DNA from: an uncultured Myxococcales bacterium | GTDB taxonomy: Bacteria; Myxococcota_A; Bradymonadia; UBA7976; UBA1532 | Reading direction: 5' to 3' | Length of the DNA: 51,512 nucleotides | Assembly (NCBI GenBank): GCA_903847385.1 | Contig: CAINDO010000368.1 | Coordinates: 1-51,512, forward strand | Shown here: positions 1 through 8,698 of the stretch, in pieces | Layout: each line of letters opens with the position of its first letter | Numbering within the stretch: the first letter of the stretch is position 1 | Translations under genes and position numbers: made by a program | The notes under the pieces: model-generated | Database searches by the model: none | What the model saw: only the letters and a program-made list of their open reading frames with translations | Told to the model about the DNA's origin: nothing

Positions 1-516
1 GACATCACGCTCGAGACGCTCGCCCGGGCATGGGACGTGCCCCTCGTCCTCGACCCGATCCTGGCGGACATCCTGCACGCCCACTTCGGCGCCCGCATCA
101 CCGACGACCACCTGCGCATGGCGCGCGTCCCCGAGGGCACGCGGCTCGTCTCCGGCGGCCCCATCGCGTGGCCCGTGATGTGTTTCGGCAACGTCTACAT
201 CCTGCCGGGCGTGCCCGAAATCTTCCGCGCGAAGTTCGACGTGATTGCCGATACATTTCAAGGCCAAGCGTTCTACTTGCGGAACCTTTACTTGAATTCG
301 GACGAAGGGGAGATCGCCCCCCTCCTCCGGCGCATCGAGGGCGCGTTCGCCGTCCAGATCGGCAGCTATCCCCGCATCGATCGCGCGGACCATCGGGTCA
401 GGATCACCGTCGAGGCGCGCTCGGCGGCGCCGGTCGACGCGGCGATGGAGGCCCTCGTCGCCGGCCTCACGGTCACCGAGATCGTCCGGGTCGATCCGCC
501 GCTGAACACGCGCTGA
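1..516 (+). CDS. CinA-like molybdopterin-binding-domain protein, C-terminal part (cut by window edge)
   Basis: The frame is open from the first base, so the true start lies outside the window; an internal GTG at 37 exists but conserved sequence continues upstream of it. The visible 171 residues contain GGPIAWPV, then NVYILPGVPEIFRAKFDVI, the pattern that closes the MoCF/CinA N-terminal domain (also found in FAD synthase FLAD1-type proteins). The last ~80 residues match the small domain that follows in stand-alone CinA-like proteins. Family members are damage/competence-inducible protein A homologues; a nucleotide pyrophosphatase role is known for some, but is inference here. It ends in TGA at 514-516 with no CinA amidase domain, so this is the short form. 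Confidence 0.8.
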   Translation, partial: DITLETLARAWDVPLVLDPILADILHAHFGARITDDHLRMARVPEGTRLVSGGPIAWPVMCFGNVYILPGVPEIFRAKFDVIADTFQGQAFYLRNLYLNSDEGEIAPLLRRIEGAFAVQIGSYPRIDRADHRVRITVEARSAAPVDAAMEALVAGLTVTEIVRVDPPLNTR

Positions 517-610
517 CCCGCACGGCGAGCGGTTCAGATACCCTTCGGCCTTGCGGAGGGGCCCACCCGTGTGTAGAGTTATGGGGCCAGTTCCGCACAT
601 GGAGGGACCC

Positions 611-1777
611 ATGGCATCTCAGATCCAGCAGACGCTCGCCAAGCCCGCGGCCCCTCAGGCCCGCCCGACCCCGCCGCAGTCCCGCCCCGGGACCGCCGAG
701 GCGCCGGACGCGCGCGCGCAGTCGACCAACACGCAGACCACCCGCGCGACCCGCGACCCCGCCCCCGTGCAGGGGCAGGAGCCGCGCCGCAACACCCCCG
801 CCCAGGCCGACCGCCGGGGCGACCGGGTCGAGGTCCAGGGCCGCGACGCCCGGGAGCAGGGTCGGGCCATCCAGACCCGTGGCGAGGCCGTGACCCGCCT
901 CCAGTCCGCCGGCCAGAAGGTCGACGCCGGGCGCCAGGACCTTCAGCGGCTCGGGCAGATCGCCCAGCAGTCCGCCAACGGAGGCCCCGAGGTCGACCGC
1001 GAGGCGCTCGACGAGGAGGCCCAGGAGATCGGCGGCCGCCTCGCCGAGACGGACCGCGATCCGGACGTGCAGAACGCCCGGGAGTCCCTGCGCCAGGCCA
1101 GCCTGGAGCGCGACGCGAGCCAGGCCCGCACCGAGGCCACCCGCCTCGACCGCCAGGCCGAGGCCGCCTCGCGTCCGCCCGAGCGCCGCCCGCCGACGCT
1201 CGTGCTCGAGGCTCGCCAGCCGGACGACGCGCAGGCCCAGCAGCGCGCCGAGCAGGCGGACAAAGAGGCCCAGGACGCCGAGAAGGCCGCCGCCGAAGAG
1301 CGCCGCAACGCCCAGCTGCAGGGCAACGACCCCGCCCAGGGCGGCGGTCGCCCCGAGAACGCCGAGCGCCCGGAGCGCGGTGGTCGCGCCGAGCGCGGTG
1401 GTCGCCCCGAGCGCGGTGGTCGCCCCGAGAACGGCGAGCGCCCCGAGGACCGCCAGAACACCTCCATCCGCCCCGAGCGGGTCGATGTGAGCTCGCCCGA
1501 GGCCGCGCGTGAGACCGGCCGCTCGGTGAACGAGGCCCAGGGCCGCGCCGACCGCTTCCGCGCCGACATTCGTCAGGCCGAGACGGACGAGAGCCGCCGC
1601 GCCGAGGAGACCGCCCAGGACGCCTCGCGCTCGACGGGCGCGCGCCGCCTGACCTCCGAGGCCGAGGGCCGCCAGACGGCGGACCGCATCCGTCAGTCCG
1701 CCCAGTCGGATCCGCGTCGTTTCGTCGACGCCCAGGCGCGCGTCAACTCGGACGCCGCCGCCCGCCTGCTCGCCTGA
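611..1777 (+). CDS. Disordered Arg/Glu/Ala/Gln-rich protein with RPERGG repeats
   Basis: I do not recognise this 388-residue protein. The ATG at 611 is preceded by GGAGGG five bases upstream; the earlier TTG at 551 and ATG at 599 lack this. It has no signal peptide or membrane segment. Residues 1-100 are Pro/Arg/Gln/Thr-rich and look disordered. Residues ~100-245 and ~300-388 are charged, heptad-like Ala/Glu/Arg/Gln stretches that could form coiled coils. Between them lies a tandem repeat of the type GGRPER/GGRPEN (~245-280). The bias makes homology searches unreliable. It could be a structural, nucleic-acid-binding or late-embryogenesis-like protein; no function is assigned. It converges on the next gene with a 15-bp gap. 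Confidence 0.75.
   Translation: MASQIQQTLAKPAAPQARPTPPQSRPGTAEAPDARAQSTNTQTTRATRDPAPVQGQEPRRNTPAQADRRGDRVEVQGRDAREQGRAIQTRGEAVTRLQSAGQKVDAGRQDLQRLGQIAQQSANGGPEVDREALDEEAQEIGGRLAETDRDPDVQNARESLRQASLERDASQARTEATRLDRQAEAASRPPERRPPTLVLEARQPDDAQAQQRAEQADKEAQDAEKAAAEERRNAQLQGNDPAQGGGRPENAERPERGGRAERGGRPERGGRPENGERPEDRQNTSIRPERVDVSSPEAARETGRSVNEAQGRADRFRADIRQAETDESRRAEETAQDASRSTGARRLTSEAEGRQTADRIRQSAQSDPRRFVDAQARVNSDAAARLLA
1346..1440 (+). repeat. 18-bp tandem repeat inside the disordered protein gene
   Basis: Units of the form GGTCGCCCCGAGCGCGGT recur at about 1382, 1400 and 1418, with a longer variant unit starting at 1346. They encode GGRAERGGRPERGGRPEN-like peptides. The period is a multiple of three, so copy number could change without breaking the frame. 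Confidence 0.85.
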
Positions 1778-1792
1778 GCGGCGCCGACCGCT
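1777..1792. terminator. Small hairpin between convergent genes
   Basis: AGCGG (1777-1781) and CCGCT (1788-1792) can pair around a six-base loop exactly in the 15-bp gap between two convergent stop codons. The stem is only five pairs and has no T-tract, so it is a weak candidate for a bidirectional terminator. Confidence 0.3.
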
Positions 1793-2740
1793 TCACCGAT
1801 TGCTGGTGAAGTAGTCCTCGCGGTCACGGAACAGGACGTTGAAGGACGTCAGGCTGCCGTAGCAGCGCCGGATGTAGCCGCACATCGCGTCGGCTTCGTC
1901 CGGGCCCACGTGCGGGTGCGCGCCGAGCAGCGCCTCGAGCCCCATCAGCCGGTCTCGCAGGACACACAGGCGGTGGAAGAACAGCTCGATGGTCTCGGTG
2001 ATCGTCTCGCTGTCCCGCACGTAGCGGGCCTCGCCCCCGGACCAGCGCTCGCCCAGGGCCGGCGCGCGCGCCGTCAGGCTCTGCCGCTCGGCCTCGAGGC
2101 GAAGCGTACGCAGAAGCTCCGCGGCTTCACCCGCCGCCCCCACGCCCGATCCCCGCTCGAGGAACCCGCCGGCGAGCCGCGCGACGGCCAGGTAGGCCAG
2201 CGAGACCTGTCGTTGCAGGTCGAGCTTCTCGCCGTCCTGCAGATGCTCGTGACTGTTCACCTTCTGTTCCATGACACGAAGGTTGTCCCGAATCATCACG
2301 AGCTTGTGGAAGAAGGCTTCGAGCGGCACCTGCTTCGGCTTCAGCTCGTCCTCGCGCGGGGCGAGGAGCAGTTCGCCCGCCGACCAGGCCCGGCCGAGGT
2401 CCGTGCCTTGAGACATGCACGCGAGGCACAAGGCATCGCTCAGCACGGCCCGCAGTTGTTCACCCGACAGATTGCCGAGCACGGCGGCGAGCGTGCTCGC
2501 CGACACCCGTGACGGCGCCGCCGACGGCGTCGAGAACACTCGCGCCGGCGCGCGCGATGAGCCACTGGACCCATGCGACGGCTCGATGCTCTCGGCGCCG
2601 ACGCGCGAGAACGACGGACACGCCCGCATGCCCTCGTGGAACACACCCATGACTTTCGACAGTCGGCACTCTCCGAGGCGGCCGTCGTCCCTCTCCCGGC
2701 TCACCTTGAAAAAGCGGCATCCCCCGCAGGTCTCATCCAT
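1793..2740 (-). CDS. Unknown cytoplasmic protein with N-terminal four-cysteine motif
   Basis: The 315-residue frame starts at ATG 2740-2738, preceded by GGAGGGGG. The longer frame upstream overlaps dapD and is a shadow. Residues 1-40 hold four cysteines in the order CGGC, GEC, ACPSF (C4, C7, C22, C36), a layout like a small zinc or iron-sulfur site. Residues ~45-80 form a Ser/Ala/Pro linker. The rest is mostly helical and contains two similar segments, KQVPLEAFFHKLVMIRDNLR and a later ETIELFFHRLCVLRDRL, suggesting an internal duplication (~140-165 and ~255-275). No known family is recognised. It is divergent from dapD and convergent with the preceding gene. Confidence 0.72.
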   Translation of the reverse strand: MDETCGGCRFFKVSRERDDGRLGECRLSKVMGVFHEGMRACPSFSRVGAESIEPSHGSSGSSRAPARVFSTPSAAPSRVSASTLAAVLGNLSGEQLRAVLSDALCLACMSQGTDLGRAWSAGELLLAPREDELKPKQVPLEAFFHKLVMIRDNLRVMEQKVNSHEHLQDGEKLDLQRQVSLAYLAVARLAGGFLERGSGVGAAGEAAELLRTLRLEAERQSLTARAPALGERWSGGEARYVRDSETITETIELFFHRLCVLRDRLMGLEALLGAHPHVGPDEADAMCGYIRRCYGSLTSFNVLFRDREDYFTSNR

Positions 2741-2908
2741 GGGCACCCCCTCCTCGGGTGTCTGAACAGCACTGCGCTCCGGAAAGCACCGTACCCGATG
2801 GTCCCGCCGCTTACCATCCCTCCGGATACGGCCCCGGGCGCCTCCCGCGTGATTTTCGCCCCGGTTCGCGCTATGGGGACGCTCTCGACCGCCCCCCGGA
2901 GTTGACCC

Positions 2909-3769
2909 ATGTCGGATGCCTCTCTCCAGACCGCCGCCGCGCAGACGGACGCCGATCCGCGCGCCCCCCTCGTGACCGCCGCCTTCGCCGACCGCAGCAG
3001 GCTGCCCGCCGCCGCCGAGGCCGTGCGCAGCGTGCTCGCCGACCTGGACGCGGGCCGCCTGCGCGTCGCTACGCCCCCGGAGGCACCGGACGGCGAATGG
3101 ACGGTGCACGGCTGGCTGCAGCAGGCCGTGGTGCTGGCCTTCGCGCTCTTCGACATCCGCGCCATCGAGGGCGGCGACCTGCTCTGGCAGGACCGGCTGC
3201 CGCCCAAGCGCCTGACCGCCGCCGAGGGCGTTCGCGCCGTGCCCCCCGGCGTGGCGCGGTACGGCAGCCACCTGGAGCCCGGCGTCATCCTCATGCCCGG
3301 CTTCGTCAACATCGGGGCCTACGTCGGCCGGGGCACGATGGTCGACACCTGGGCCACGGTGGGGAGCTGCGCGCAGATTGGCCGCGACGTCCACCTGGCC
3401 GGCGGCGTGGGCATCGGCGGCGTCCTGGAGCCCCCGGGCGCGCGGCCGGTCATCGTCGAGGACGGCGCGTTCCTCGGCTCCCGCTGCATCGTCGTCGAGG
3501 GTGTCCGCGTCGGCCGCGAAGCCGTGCTGGGGGCCAACGTGGTGCTCACCGCCAGCACGCCCATCATCGACGTCACCGGCCCGGAGGAGCGCATCGTGAA
3601 GGGCCACGTGCCCCCCCGCTCCGTGGTGATCCCGGGCACGCGCCCCAAGGTCTTCCCGGCCGGCACCTACCAGGTGCCCTGCGCCCTCATCGTCGGTCAC
3701 CGCAGCGAGAGCACCGACCGCAAGACGAGCCTGAACGCCGCGCTCCGGGGGTTCGATGTCCAGGCCTGA
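2909..3769 (+). CDS. dapD: 2,3,4,5-Tetrahydropyridine-2,6-dicarboxylate N-succinyltransferase
   Basis: DapD transfers succinyl from succinyl-CoA to tetrahydrodipicolinate, a step of the succinylase route to meso-diaminopimelate and lysine. The 286-residue protein has an N-terminal alpha-helical domain and a left-handed beta-helix of hexapeptide repeats from about residue 110, including MPGFVNIGAYVGRGTMVDTW and the GxxIGGVLEPP turn near 165-175 typical of DapD. Length is close to the usual 270-290. The ATG at 2909 has GGAG eight bases upstream. Its 3' end overlaps dapE by 14 bp, so the two are almost certainly co-transcribed and translationally coupled. Confidence 0.95.
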   Translation: MSDASLQTAAAQTDADPRAPLVTAAFADRSRLPAAAEAVRSVLADLDAGRLRVATPPEAPDGEWTVHGWLQQAVVLAFALFDIRAIEGGDLLWQDRLPPKRLTAAEGVRAVPPGVARYGSHLEPGVILMPGFVNIGAYVGRGTMVDTWATVGSCAQIGRDVHLAGGVGIGGVLEPPGARPVIVEDGAFLGSRCIVVEGVRVGREAVLGANVVLTASTPIIDVTGPEERIVKGHVPPRSVVIPGTRPKVFPAGTYQVPCALIVGHRSESTDRKTSLNAALRGFDVQA

Positions 3770-4823
3770 GCTCGGGCAGGTCGGACATCACTGCCTGGCG
3801 CTGTGCGAGATCCCCAGCGTCATCGGCCACGAGGCCGCGCTGGCGGACTTCGTCGCCGAGCGATACGCCGACCGCTGGCCGATGCGACGCCTGGGCAACA
3901 ACCTGGTCTTCGGCGGGCCCACAGCGCCGGGTCGCGACCTGGTGGCGTTCTTCGGCCATCTGGACACGGTGCCGGGCGATCCCCACCCGCCCCGGGTCGA
4001 GGCCGACCGGCTGGTGGCTCTGGGCGCGAGCGACATGAAGGGCGGCCTCGCCCTGATGACGACGCTGATGGCGAAGCGGCGCCCCGGCGAGGGTCCGGTG
4101 GATCTCGCGTTCGTCTTCTACGACCGGGAAGAGGGTCCGTACCTGGAGAACGGACTTGGACCGACACTCGAAATGATCGAGTGGAAAAGTCTGATCACAC
4201 TGGCTTTCTGCCTCGAACCCAGCGCCAACCGATTGCAGTATGGCTGCCTGGGGACCCTCCACGCCCGGCTGACTTTCCAGGGCCGCCGCGCCCACTCCGC
4301 CCGCCCCTGGGAGGGCGAGAACGCCATCCACAAGGCGGGCTCGCTGCTCTCGGCGCTCGATGCCCGCCCGCCCGTGGACGTCCACTTCGGCGGCCTGCGC
4401 TACCGCGAGGTGATGAGCGTGACGGTGGCCGAAGGGGGCAAGGCGCGCAACGTGGTGCCGGACCGCTTCGTGCTCAACCTCAACTATCGCTTCGCCCCGG
4501 GCAAAGGCCTGGAGACGGCGGAGGCCGAGATCCGGACCCTCGTCGCCGAGGTGGCGGAGATCGAGTTCGTGGATCGCAGCCCCTCCGGCGACGTGCCGCC
4601 CCCCCACCCCTGGCTGGACATCCTGACCGGACCGCTCGGCCTCGTGCCCGAGCCCAAGCAGGCCTGGACGGACGTCGCCCGGCTCTCGCAGTGGGGCATC
4701 CCCGCGGTGAACCTGGGCCCCGGTGAGCCCTCGCAGGCGCATCAGGCGGGCGAGTGGATCCCCTGGGCCAACCTGGACGCCGGCCTCGCGCTGTTCGAGG
4801 CGTTCCTCGACGCGCTCGGCTGA
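3756..4823 (+). CDS. dapE: Succinyl-diaminopimelate desuccinylase (M20 family)
   Basis: DapE hydrolyses N-succinyl-LL-diaminopimelate two steps after DapD. The 355-residue M20 metallopeptidase fold shows GHLDTVPGD (H68, D70), ASDMKGG (D93) and the catalytic REEG (E125/E126), followed by a dimerisation domain and the C-terminal NLGPGEPSQAHQAGEWI segment with its metal-ligand His. The first codon lies inside the 3' end of dapD, a 14-bp overlap, consistent with a two-gene dap operon. It resembles the actinobacterial/myxobacterial DapE branch (about 350-360 residues). Other M20 desuccinylase-like amidases are possible from sequence alone, but the dapD neighbour fixes the call. Confidence 0.92.
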   Translation: MSRPELGQVGHHCLALCEIPSVIGHEAALADFVAERYADRWPMRRLGNNLVFGGPTAPGRDLVAFFGHLDTVPGDPHPPRVEADRLVALGASDMKGGLALMTTLMAKRRPGEGPVDLAFVFYDREEGPYLENGLGPTLEMIEWKSLITLAFCLEPSANRLQYGCLGTLHARLTFQGRRAHSARPWEGENAIHKAGSLLSALDARPPVDVHFGGLRYREVMSVTVAEGGKARNVVPDRFVLNLNYRFAPGKGLETAEAEIRTLVAEVAEIEFVDRSPSGDVPPPHPWLDILTGPLGLVPEPKQAWTDVARLSQWGIPAVNLGPGEPSQAHQAGEWIPWANLDAGLALFEAFLDALG

Positions 4824-4839
4824 GCGCGGGACGCGCTCA
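4821..4839. terminator. Bidirectional hairpin containing both convergent stop codons
   Basis: TGAGCGCG (4821-4828) and CGCGCTCA (4832-4839) are a perfect 8-bp inverted repeat with a GGA loop. The left arm begins with the dapE stop codon (4821-4823) and the right arm ends with the reverse-complement stop of the lipoprotein gene (4837-4839). No T-tract follows, so termination may be inefficient or Rho-assisted. Confidence 0.55.
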
Positions 4840-5520
4840 CGGGCAGCCGGCGGAAGCGCAGCCCTCGAGGGTCAGCCGTGCCGCGAAGCGCTCGGCGCAA
4901 GGCTCGGCGAGCAGCGCCGACTCGGTGAAGTCGGCCTCGGCTCGGGCGATGGTCGTGCCGGCGGCGTCGAGGCCCAGCAGCGTGACGTGCGCCGGTCCAG
5001 CGGGGATCTCCGGCAGCTCGGCGCCGGTCGCCCCGCAGAGCCACGCGCCACGCACGACCGGCGCGCCGCCGACCCGCACCAGCGCCTCGATCTGAACGAC
5101 ACCGAGCCCGCGACAGTCCTGCGCCTCGGCGAAGTCCCACGCGAGCGCGAGAGGCCGCGGCCGCAAGCCGAGGAGCACCGGCCCGCCCAGGCCGTCCTCG
5201 GCGTCGACGCGGACGATCCTCGCCGCGTGGGTGCCGCACCCCGCCGGGTCGCGCCCCAGGAGCGCCAGCGTGTACTCGCCGGGCGGGATGGCCTCGAGGG
5301 TCAGGTGACCGGCCGCGCACGCCGCCTCGACGTGCTCGATGGCGGCCACGCGCCCCTGCTCGAACAGATCGGCGTGCACGGTGTCGACGTTGGCCCGCGC
5401 GCAGTCGCCGGTGCCGAAGCGCCAGGCGACCTCGACGTCCACGGGGCCCGCGGACTCGCACGCGGCGCTCCCGCACACGAGGGCAACCCACAGGATGATG
5501 GCGGTATCGGCGCGTCGCAC
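4837..5520 (-). CDS. Small lipoprotein of unknown function
   Basis: The 227-residue product starts at GTG 5520-5518 without a strong ribosome site. Residues 1-21 are a lipoprotein-type signal (hydrophobic IILWVALVCG, then SAAC with Cys21). The mature part is beta-rich with several cysteines and contains two similar half-domains, each with an IPPGEYTLALLG-like or IPAGPAHVTLLG-like segment (~80-95 and ~180-195). Such repeated beta-sandwich segments occur in carboxypeptidase-regulatory-like surface domains, but I cannot name a family. It would be anchored in the cell envelope. It converges on dapE through a shared hairpin. Confidence 0.7.
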   Translation of the reverse strand: MRRADTAIILWVALVCGSAACESAGPVDVEVAWRFGTGDCARANVDTVHADLFEQGRVAAIEHVEAACAAGHLTLEAIPPGEYTLALLGRDPAGCGTHAARIVRVDAEDGLGGPVLLGLRPRPLALAWDFAEAQDCRGLGVVQIEALVRVGGAPVVRGAWLCGATGAELPEIPAGPAHVTLLGLDAAGTTIARAEADFTESALLAEPCAERFAARLTLEGCASAGCP

Positions 5521-5567
5521 CGCCGCAAGGTAGGCCCCACGGGGGTCGCCCGCAAGTCGGCCGCGCG

Positions 5568-6854
5568 TCAGTCGAGCTCGAGCACCTGGTCGGGCATCGG
5601 GCGGTGGATGCGCGTGTTCGGCAGGCGCTGCATCAGGGCCGCCTCGAGCCAGAGGCGCGCCGACTCCTCGCCGTGCACCAGCACGATGTGCCGCGGCGCC
5701 ATGGCCGCCGCCGCCGCGACCAGGTCCGTCCGCCGCGCATGGGCTGAGAACGGCACGGACTCGATGCGCGCGGCCCCGGGCCGACCGCCGCCCCGCAGCT
5801 CGTAACCCGGCGTGTCCGGGTCCAGGTAACCCACGAAGATCACTGCGTTTTTCGAGTCAGGCATGAGCTGATCGGCCATGGTGCCGGCCAGGCTGCCCTC
5901 GGCCAGCATGCCGCTGCCGACCAGAAAGATGGCCGGCCCCGACGGCGGGTGCGTGGCCATGGCCGGCATGAGCGGGCGCACGGGGACCTCGTCCAGGGTC
6001 AGGTCCGCGTGGCGCCGCGCGTCGTGGGGCGTGTATCGCTCGGCCAGCGCGTTGACGCGCGCGGCCAGGCCGCCCAGGTACACGGGCACGTGCGAGAGTC
6101 GCCCGGCGCGCCGCAGACAAGCCAACTGGGCGAGCATCTCCTGCGCCTTGCCGAACGCGAAGACGGGCAGGAGCACCTGACCGCCCCCGGCGAGCACCGA
6201 CTCGAGGAGGTCGGCCAGACGGGCCTCGAGCGCGGGCTGCTCGACGTCGTCCAGCGTGGGGTTCGCGCCGTGGGTGCTCTCCATCACCAGGACGTCGATG
6301 GGCCCCGCGGGCCAGTGCGCGCCGCGCTGCCAGACCCGCGGCGCCAGGTGCGTGTCCCCGGTGTAGAAGAGGCGCCGGCCCGCGTGCTCGAGCAGGACAC
6401 CCGCGGCGCCGGCGATGTGTCCGGCGTCGTGGAGCGTGCAGCGCGGTCCGCCCGTCCAGAGGTCCATGGGCAGGCCGAACGGCCGAACGCTCCAGGGCAG
6501 GCCGAGCCGCTCGGCCTCGGAGAACGGCAGTCCCCCCTTCCCGGCCTGCGCCCGCACGCGGCCGAGGTGATCCCGCAGCGCGAGCCCCGTGAGCGCCCGT
6601 GTGCCCGCCGTGGCGAAGACCGGCGTGTTGGGCAAACCGCGCAACATGATGGGCAGGCCGCCCGAGTGGTCGAGGTGGGCGTGGGACAGCACCACCGCGC
6701 GCGCTCCGGCCGCCTGCGCCGCCCGCGGAGAGGCCACGGCGCCGGTCTTGGGGTGGCAGCCCGCGTCCAGCAGGACCGCCGCCCGCTCGAGTTCGACGAG
6801 GTGCGCGCTCTCGCCCATCGTCCCCGCGGCGCCCAGCGCGCGATAGCGAATCAT
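5568..6854 (-). CDS. Metallo-beta-lactamase / beta-CASP ribonuclease-like protein
   Basis: This 428-residue protein belongs to the CPSF73/RNase-J-like branch of the metallo-beta-lactamase fold. The zinc motif SHAHLDHSGG is at 57-66, DAGH near 142, and YTGDTH near 165. A beta-CASP insertion follows with VLLPVFAFGKAQE, and the C-terminus carries PFSAHARRTDL and LVHGEE, the late motifs of the family. It probably cleaves or trims RNA in the cytoplasm, though some relatives act on other substrates. The ATG at 6854-6852 overlaps the stop of the upstream amidohydrolase gene in an ATGA, so the pair is translationally coupled. Confidence 0.88.
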   Translation of the reverse strand: MIRYRALGAAGTMGESAHLVELERAAVLLDAGCHPKTGAVASPRAAQAAGARAVVLSHAHLDHSGGLPIMLRGLPNTPVFATAGTRALTGLALRDHLGRVRAQAGKGGLPFSEAERLGLPWSVRPFGLPMDLWTGGPRCTLHDAGHIAGAAGVLLEHAGRRLFYTGDTHLAPRVWQRGAHWPAGPIDVLVMESTHGANPTLDDVEQPALEARLADLLESVLAGGGQVLLPVFAFGKAQEMLAQLACLRRAGRLSHVPVYLGGLAARVNALAERYTPHDARRHADLTLDEVPVRPLMPAMATHPPSGPAIFLVGSGMLAEGSLAGTMADQLMPDSKNAVIFVGYLDPDTPGYELRGGGRPGAARIESVPFSAHARRTDLVAAAAAMAPRHIVLVHGEESARLWLEAALMQRLPNTRIHRPMPDQVLELD

Positions 6855-8608
6855 CGCGCCGCTCGGTAGACCGGCTGGCCCGCCACGTATGTCGCCACGA
6901 TGGCGAGCGTGTCCCAGCCGGCGGCGGACAGCGTCAGCGGGTCCGCGCTCAGGATGGTCAGATCGGCGTCGAAGCCCGGAGCGATGCGGCCGCGGCGGGC
7001 CTCCTCGAAGCCGGCGAAGGCGGCGTCGGCGGTGAAACCCCGCAGGGCCTGCTCGGGCGTCAGGCGCTCCTCGGGGTACCAGCCGCCAGCCGGCGCGCCG
7101 CGGGCGTCCGCGCGGGTGACGGCCGCCCGCAGCCCGGGCAGCGCGTCCGGACGCTCCACGGGGAAGTCGCTCCCGAGCGCCAGCAGCACGCCATCGCGCC
7201 GCATGCTCTGCCAGGCGTAGGCCCAGCGCACGCGCTCCGGGCCCAGGCGACGCTCGGCCCAGTCCATGTCGCTCGTCGCGTGCGTGGGTTGCATCGAGGC
7301 GATGATGCCCAGGCGGGCCATCGCCGCGCGGTCCTCGGGGCGCACCACCTGCGCGTGTTCGACGCGGAAGCGGCGGTCGTTGCCCGGGGTCAGGACGGCA
7401 GCGTAGGCCTCGACGACGTCGTGCGCGGCCGCGTCGCCGATGGCGTGCACGGAGACCTGGAAGCCCGCGTCTGCGGCGCGTCGCACCTGCGCCCGCAACG
7501 CCTCGCCGTGGACGATGGGGATGCCGCTCGTCTCCGGGGCGTCGCTGTAGGGCGCCGAGAGCCACGCGCCGCGGCTCCCCAGGGCGCCGTCGGCGAAGAT
7601 CTTCACGCCGCGGACGGACACGAAGTCCCCCGCCTTCGGCCCGGCGGCGAGGCGCGCGGCGTTCGCCGGGTCGTCCGCGTCGAGCATCACGTGGACCCGG
7701 AGCGGGAGCTCGCCCCGGGCGGCCATGGCCTCCATCACGCCGAGCTGCGCCGAGCTCGCGCCGGCGTCGTGAACCCCGGTGAGCCCAACCCGATGGCACG
7801 CCCCGAGGGACGCCTCGAGCCACGCGCGAATCTGGCCCGGCGTCGGCTCGGGCATGCGGCTCGTGACGAGATTCATCGCCGCATCCACCAGCACGCCCGT
7901 CGGGGCGCCGCTCGCGTCGCGCAGGAGCTTGCCGCCGGCGGGGTCGGGCGTCTTGGCGTCGATCCCGGCCAGCCGCAACGCGGCGGCATTCACCCACAGC
8001 GCGTGGCCGTCCACGCGCCGCAGCGCCACGGGCCGCTCGGGAAAAGCCGCAGACAAGGGCCCGTGCTCGGGGAACGCCTGACCCGGCCAGTCGTTCTGGT
8101 CCCAGCCGCGGCCCTCGACGAACCCCTCGCGGGGGCCGTTCGCCGCGGCGAGCCGCACCCGTTCCACGGCCTCGTCGACGCTGTGCGCGCCGTTCAGGTC
8201 GACCTCCATGAGCGCCTTGCCCAGACCCGTGAGGTGCGCGTGGGCGTCCACGAGGCCGGGCACGATGGTGGCGCCGGGGTAGTCGTGCTCGACGGCTTCG
8301 GGACCGGCCGCGGCGCGCGCCGCGTCCCGCGGACCGACGAACACGATGCGGCCCGCCGACACGACGACGGCGTCCGTCGCCGCGCCCCCGGGGGCCTGGG
8401 GCGATGCCGGCCCGGCGAGCGTGACGACGTGGGCGGCGGTGAGGACCACGGGCGGCGACATGGGCGCTCCTTCGGGCGGTGGGCCCTCGATCGCGGCGGG
8501 CCCGCCGCAGGCGACGGACAGCGCCACCGCGACGCTGGCGATGGCGGCCGCGCGGTGCAGGGCGGTGAGCGGGTTGAACGGCATCGGGGGATTCGGGCGA
8601 GACGGCAT
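6851..8608 (-). CDS. Exported amidohydrolase, YtcJ-like (amidohydrolase 3 family)
   Basis: The 585-residue frame starts at ATG 8608, with AGAAGG just upstream; an in-frame ATG at 8584 is an alternative. The start yields a signal sequence ending in LSVAC, a lipobox-like site, so the enzyme is likely a periplasm-facing lipoprotein. The catalytic part has the metal motif GLVDAHAHLTGLG, then GVKIFADGALGSRGAWL, VHAIGDAA, VEHAQVV and GSDFPVE, which is the order in YtcJ/amidohydrolase-3 proteins. Substrate cannot be told; relatives act on N-acyl or formamide-type compounds. It precedes and overlaps by 4 bp the MBL-fold gene. Confidence 0.88.
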   Translation of the reverse strand: MPSRPNPPMPFNPLTALHRAAAIASVAVALSVACGGPAAIEGPPPEGAPMSPPVVLTAAHVVTLAGPASPQAPGGAATDAVVVSAGRIVFVGPRDAARAAAGPEAVEHDYPGATIVPGLVDAHAHLTGLGKALMEVDLNGAHSVDEAVERVRLAAANGPREGFVEGRGWDQNDWPGQAFPEHGPLSAAFPERPVALRRVDGHALWVNAAALRLAGIDAKTPDPAGGKLLRDASGAPTGVLVDAAMNLVTSRMPEPTPGQIRAWLEASLGACHRVGLTGVHDAGASSAQLGVMEAMAARGELPLRVHVMLDADDPANAARLAAGPKAGDFVSVRGVKIFADGALGSRGAWLSAPYSDAPETSGIPIVHGEALRAQVRRAADAGFQVSVHAIGDAAAHDVVEAYAAVLTPGNDRRFRVEHAQVVRPEDRAAMARLGIIASMQPTHATSDMDWAERRLGPERVRWAYAWQSMRRDGVLLALGSDFPVERPDALPGLRAAVTRADARGAPAGGWYPEERLTPEQALRGFTADAAFAGFEEARRGRIAPGFDADLTILSADPLTLSAAGWDTLAIVATYVAGQPVYRAAR

Positions 8609-8698
8609 GCCGCCTTCTACCCGACGCCCGCGCCGGCGGGAAGCGCGACCCGCGCGGGCCCCGTGGCGGTCGGGCGGACTTTGGGGCATCTTCCGCGC

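Noticed and set aside
1..893. A 287-codon frame starting at ATG 30
   Set aside because: It is in another frame from the CinA-like protein, is Arg/Pro-rich noise and overlaps two better supported genes.
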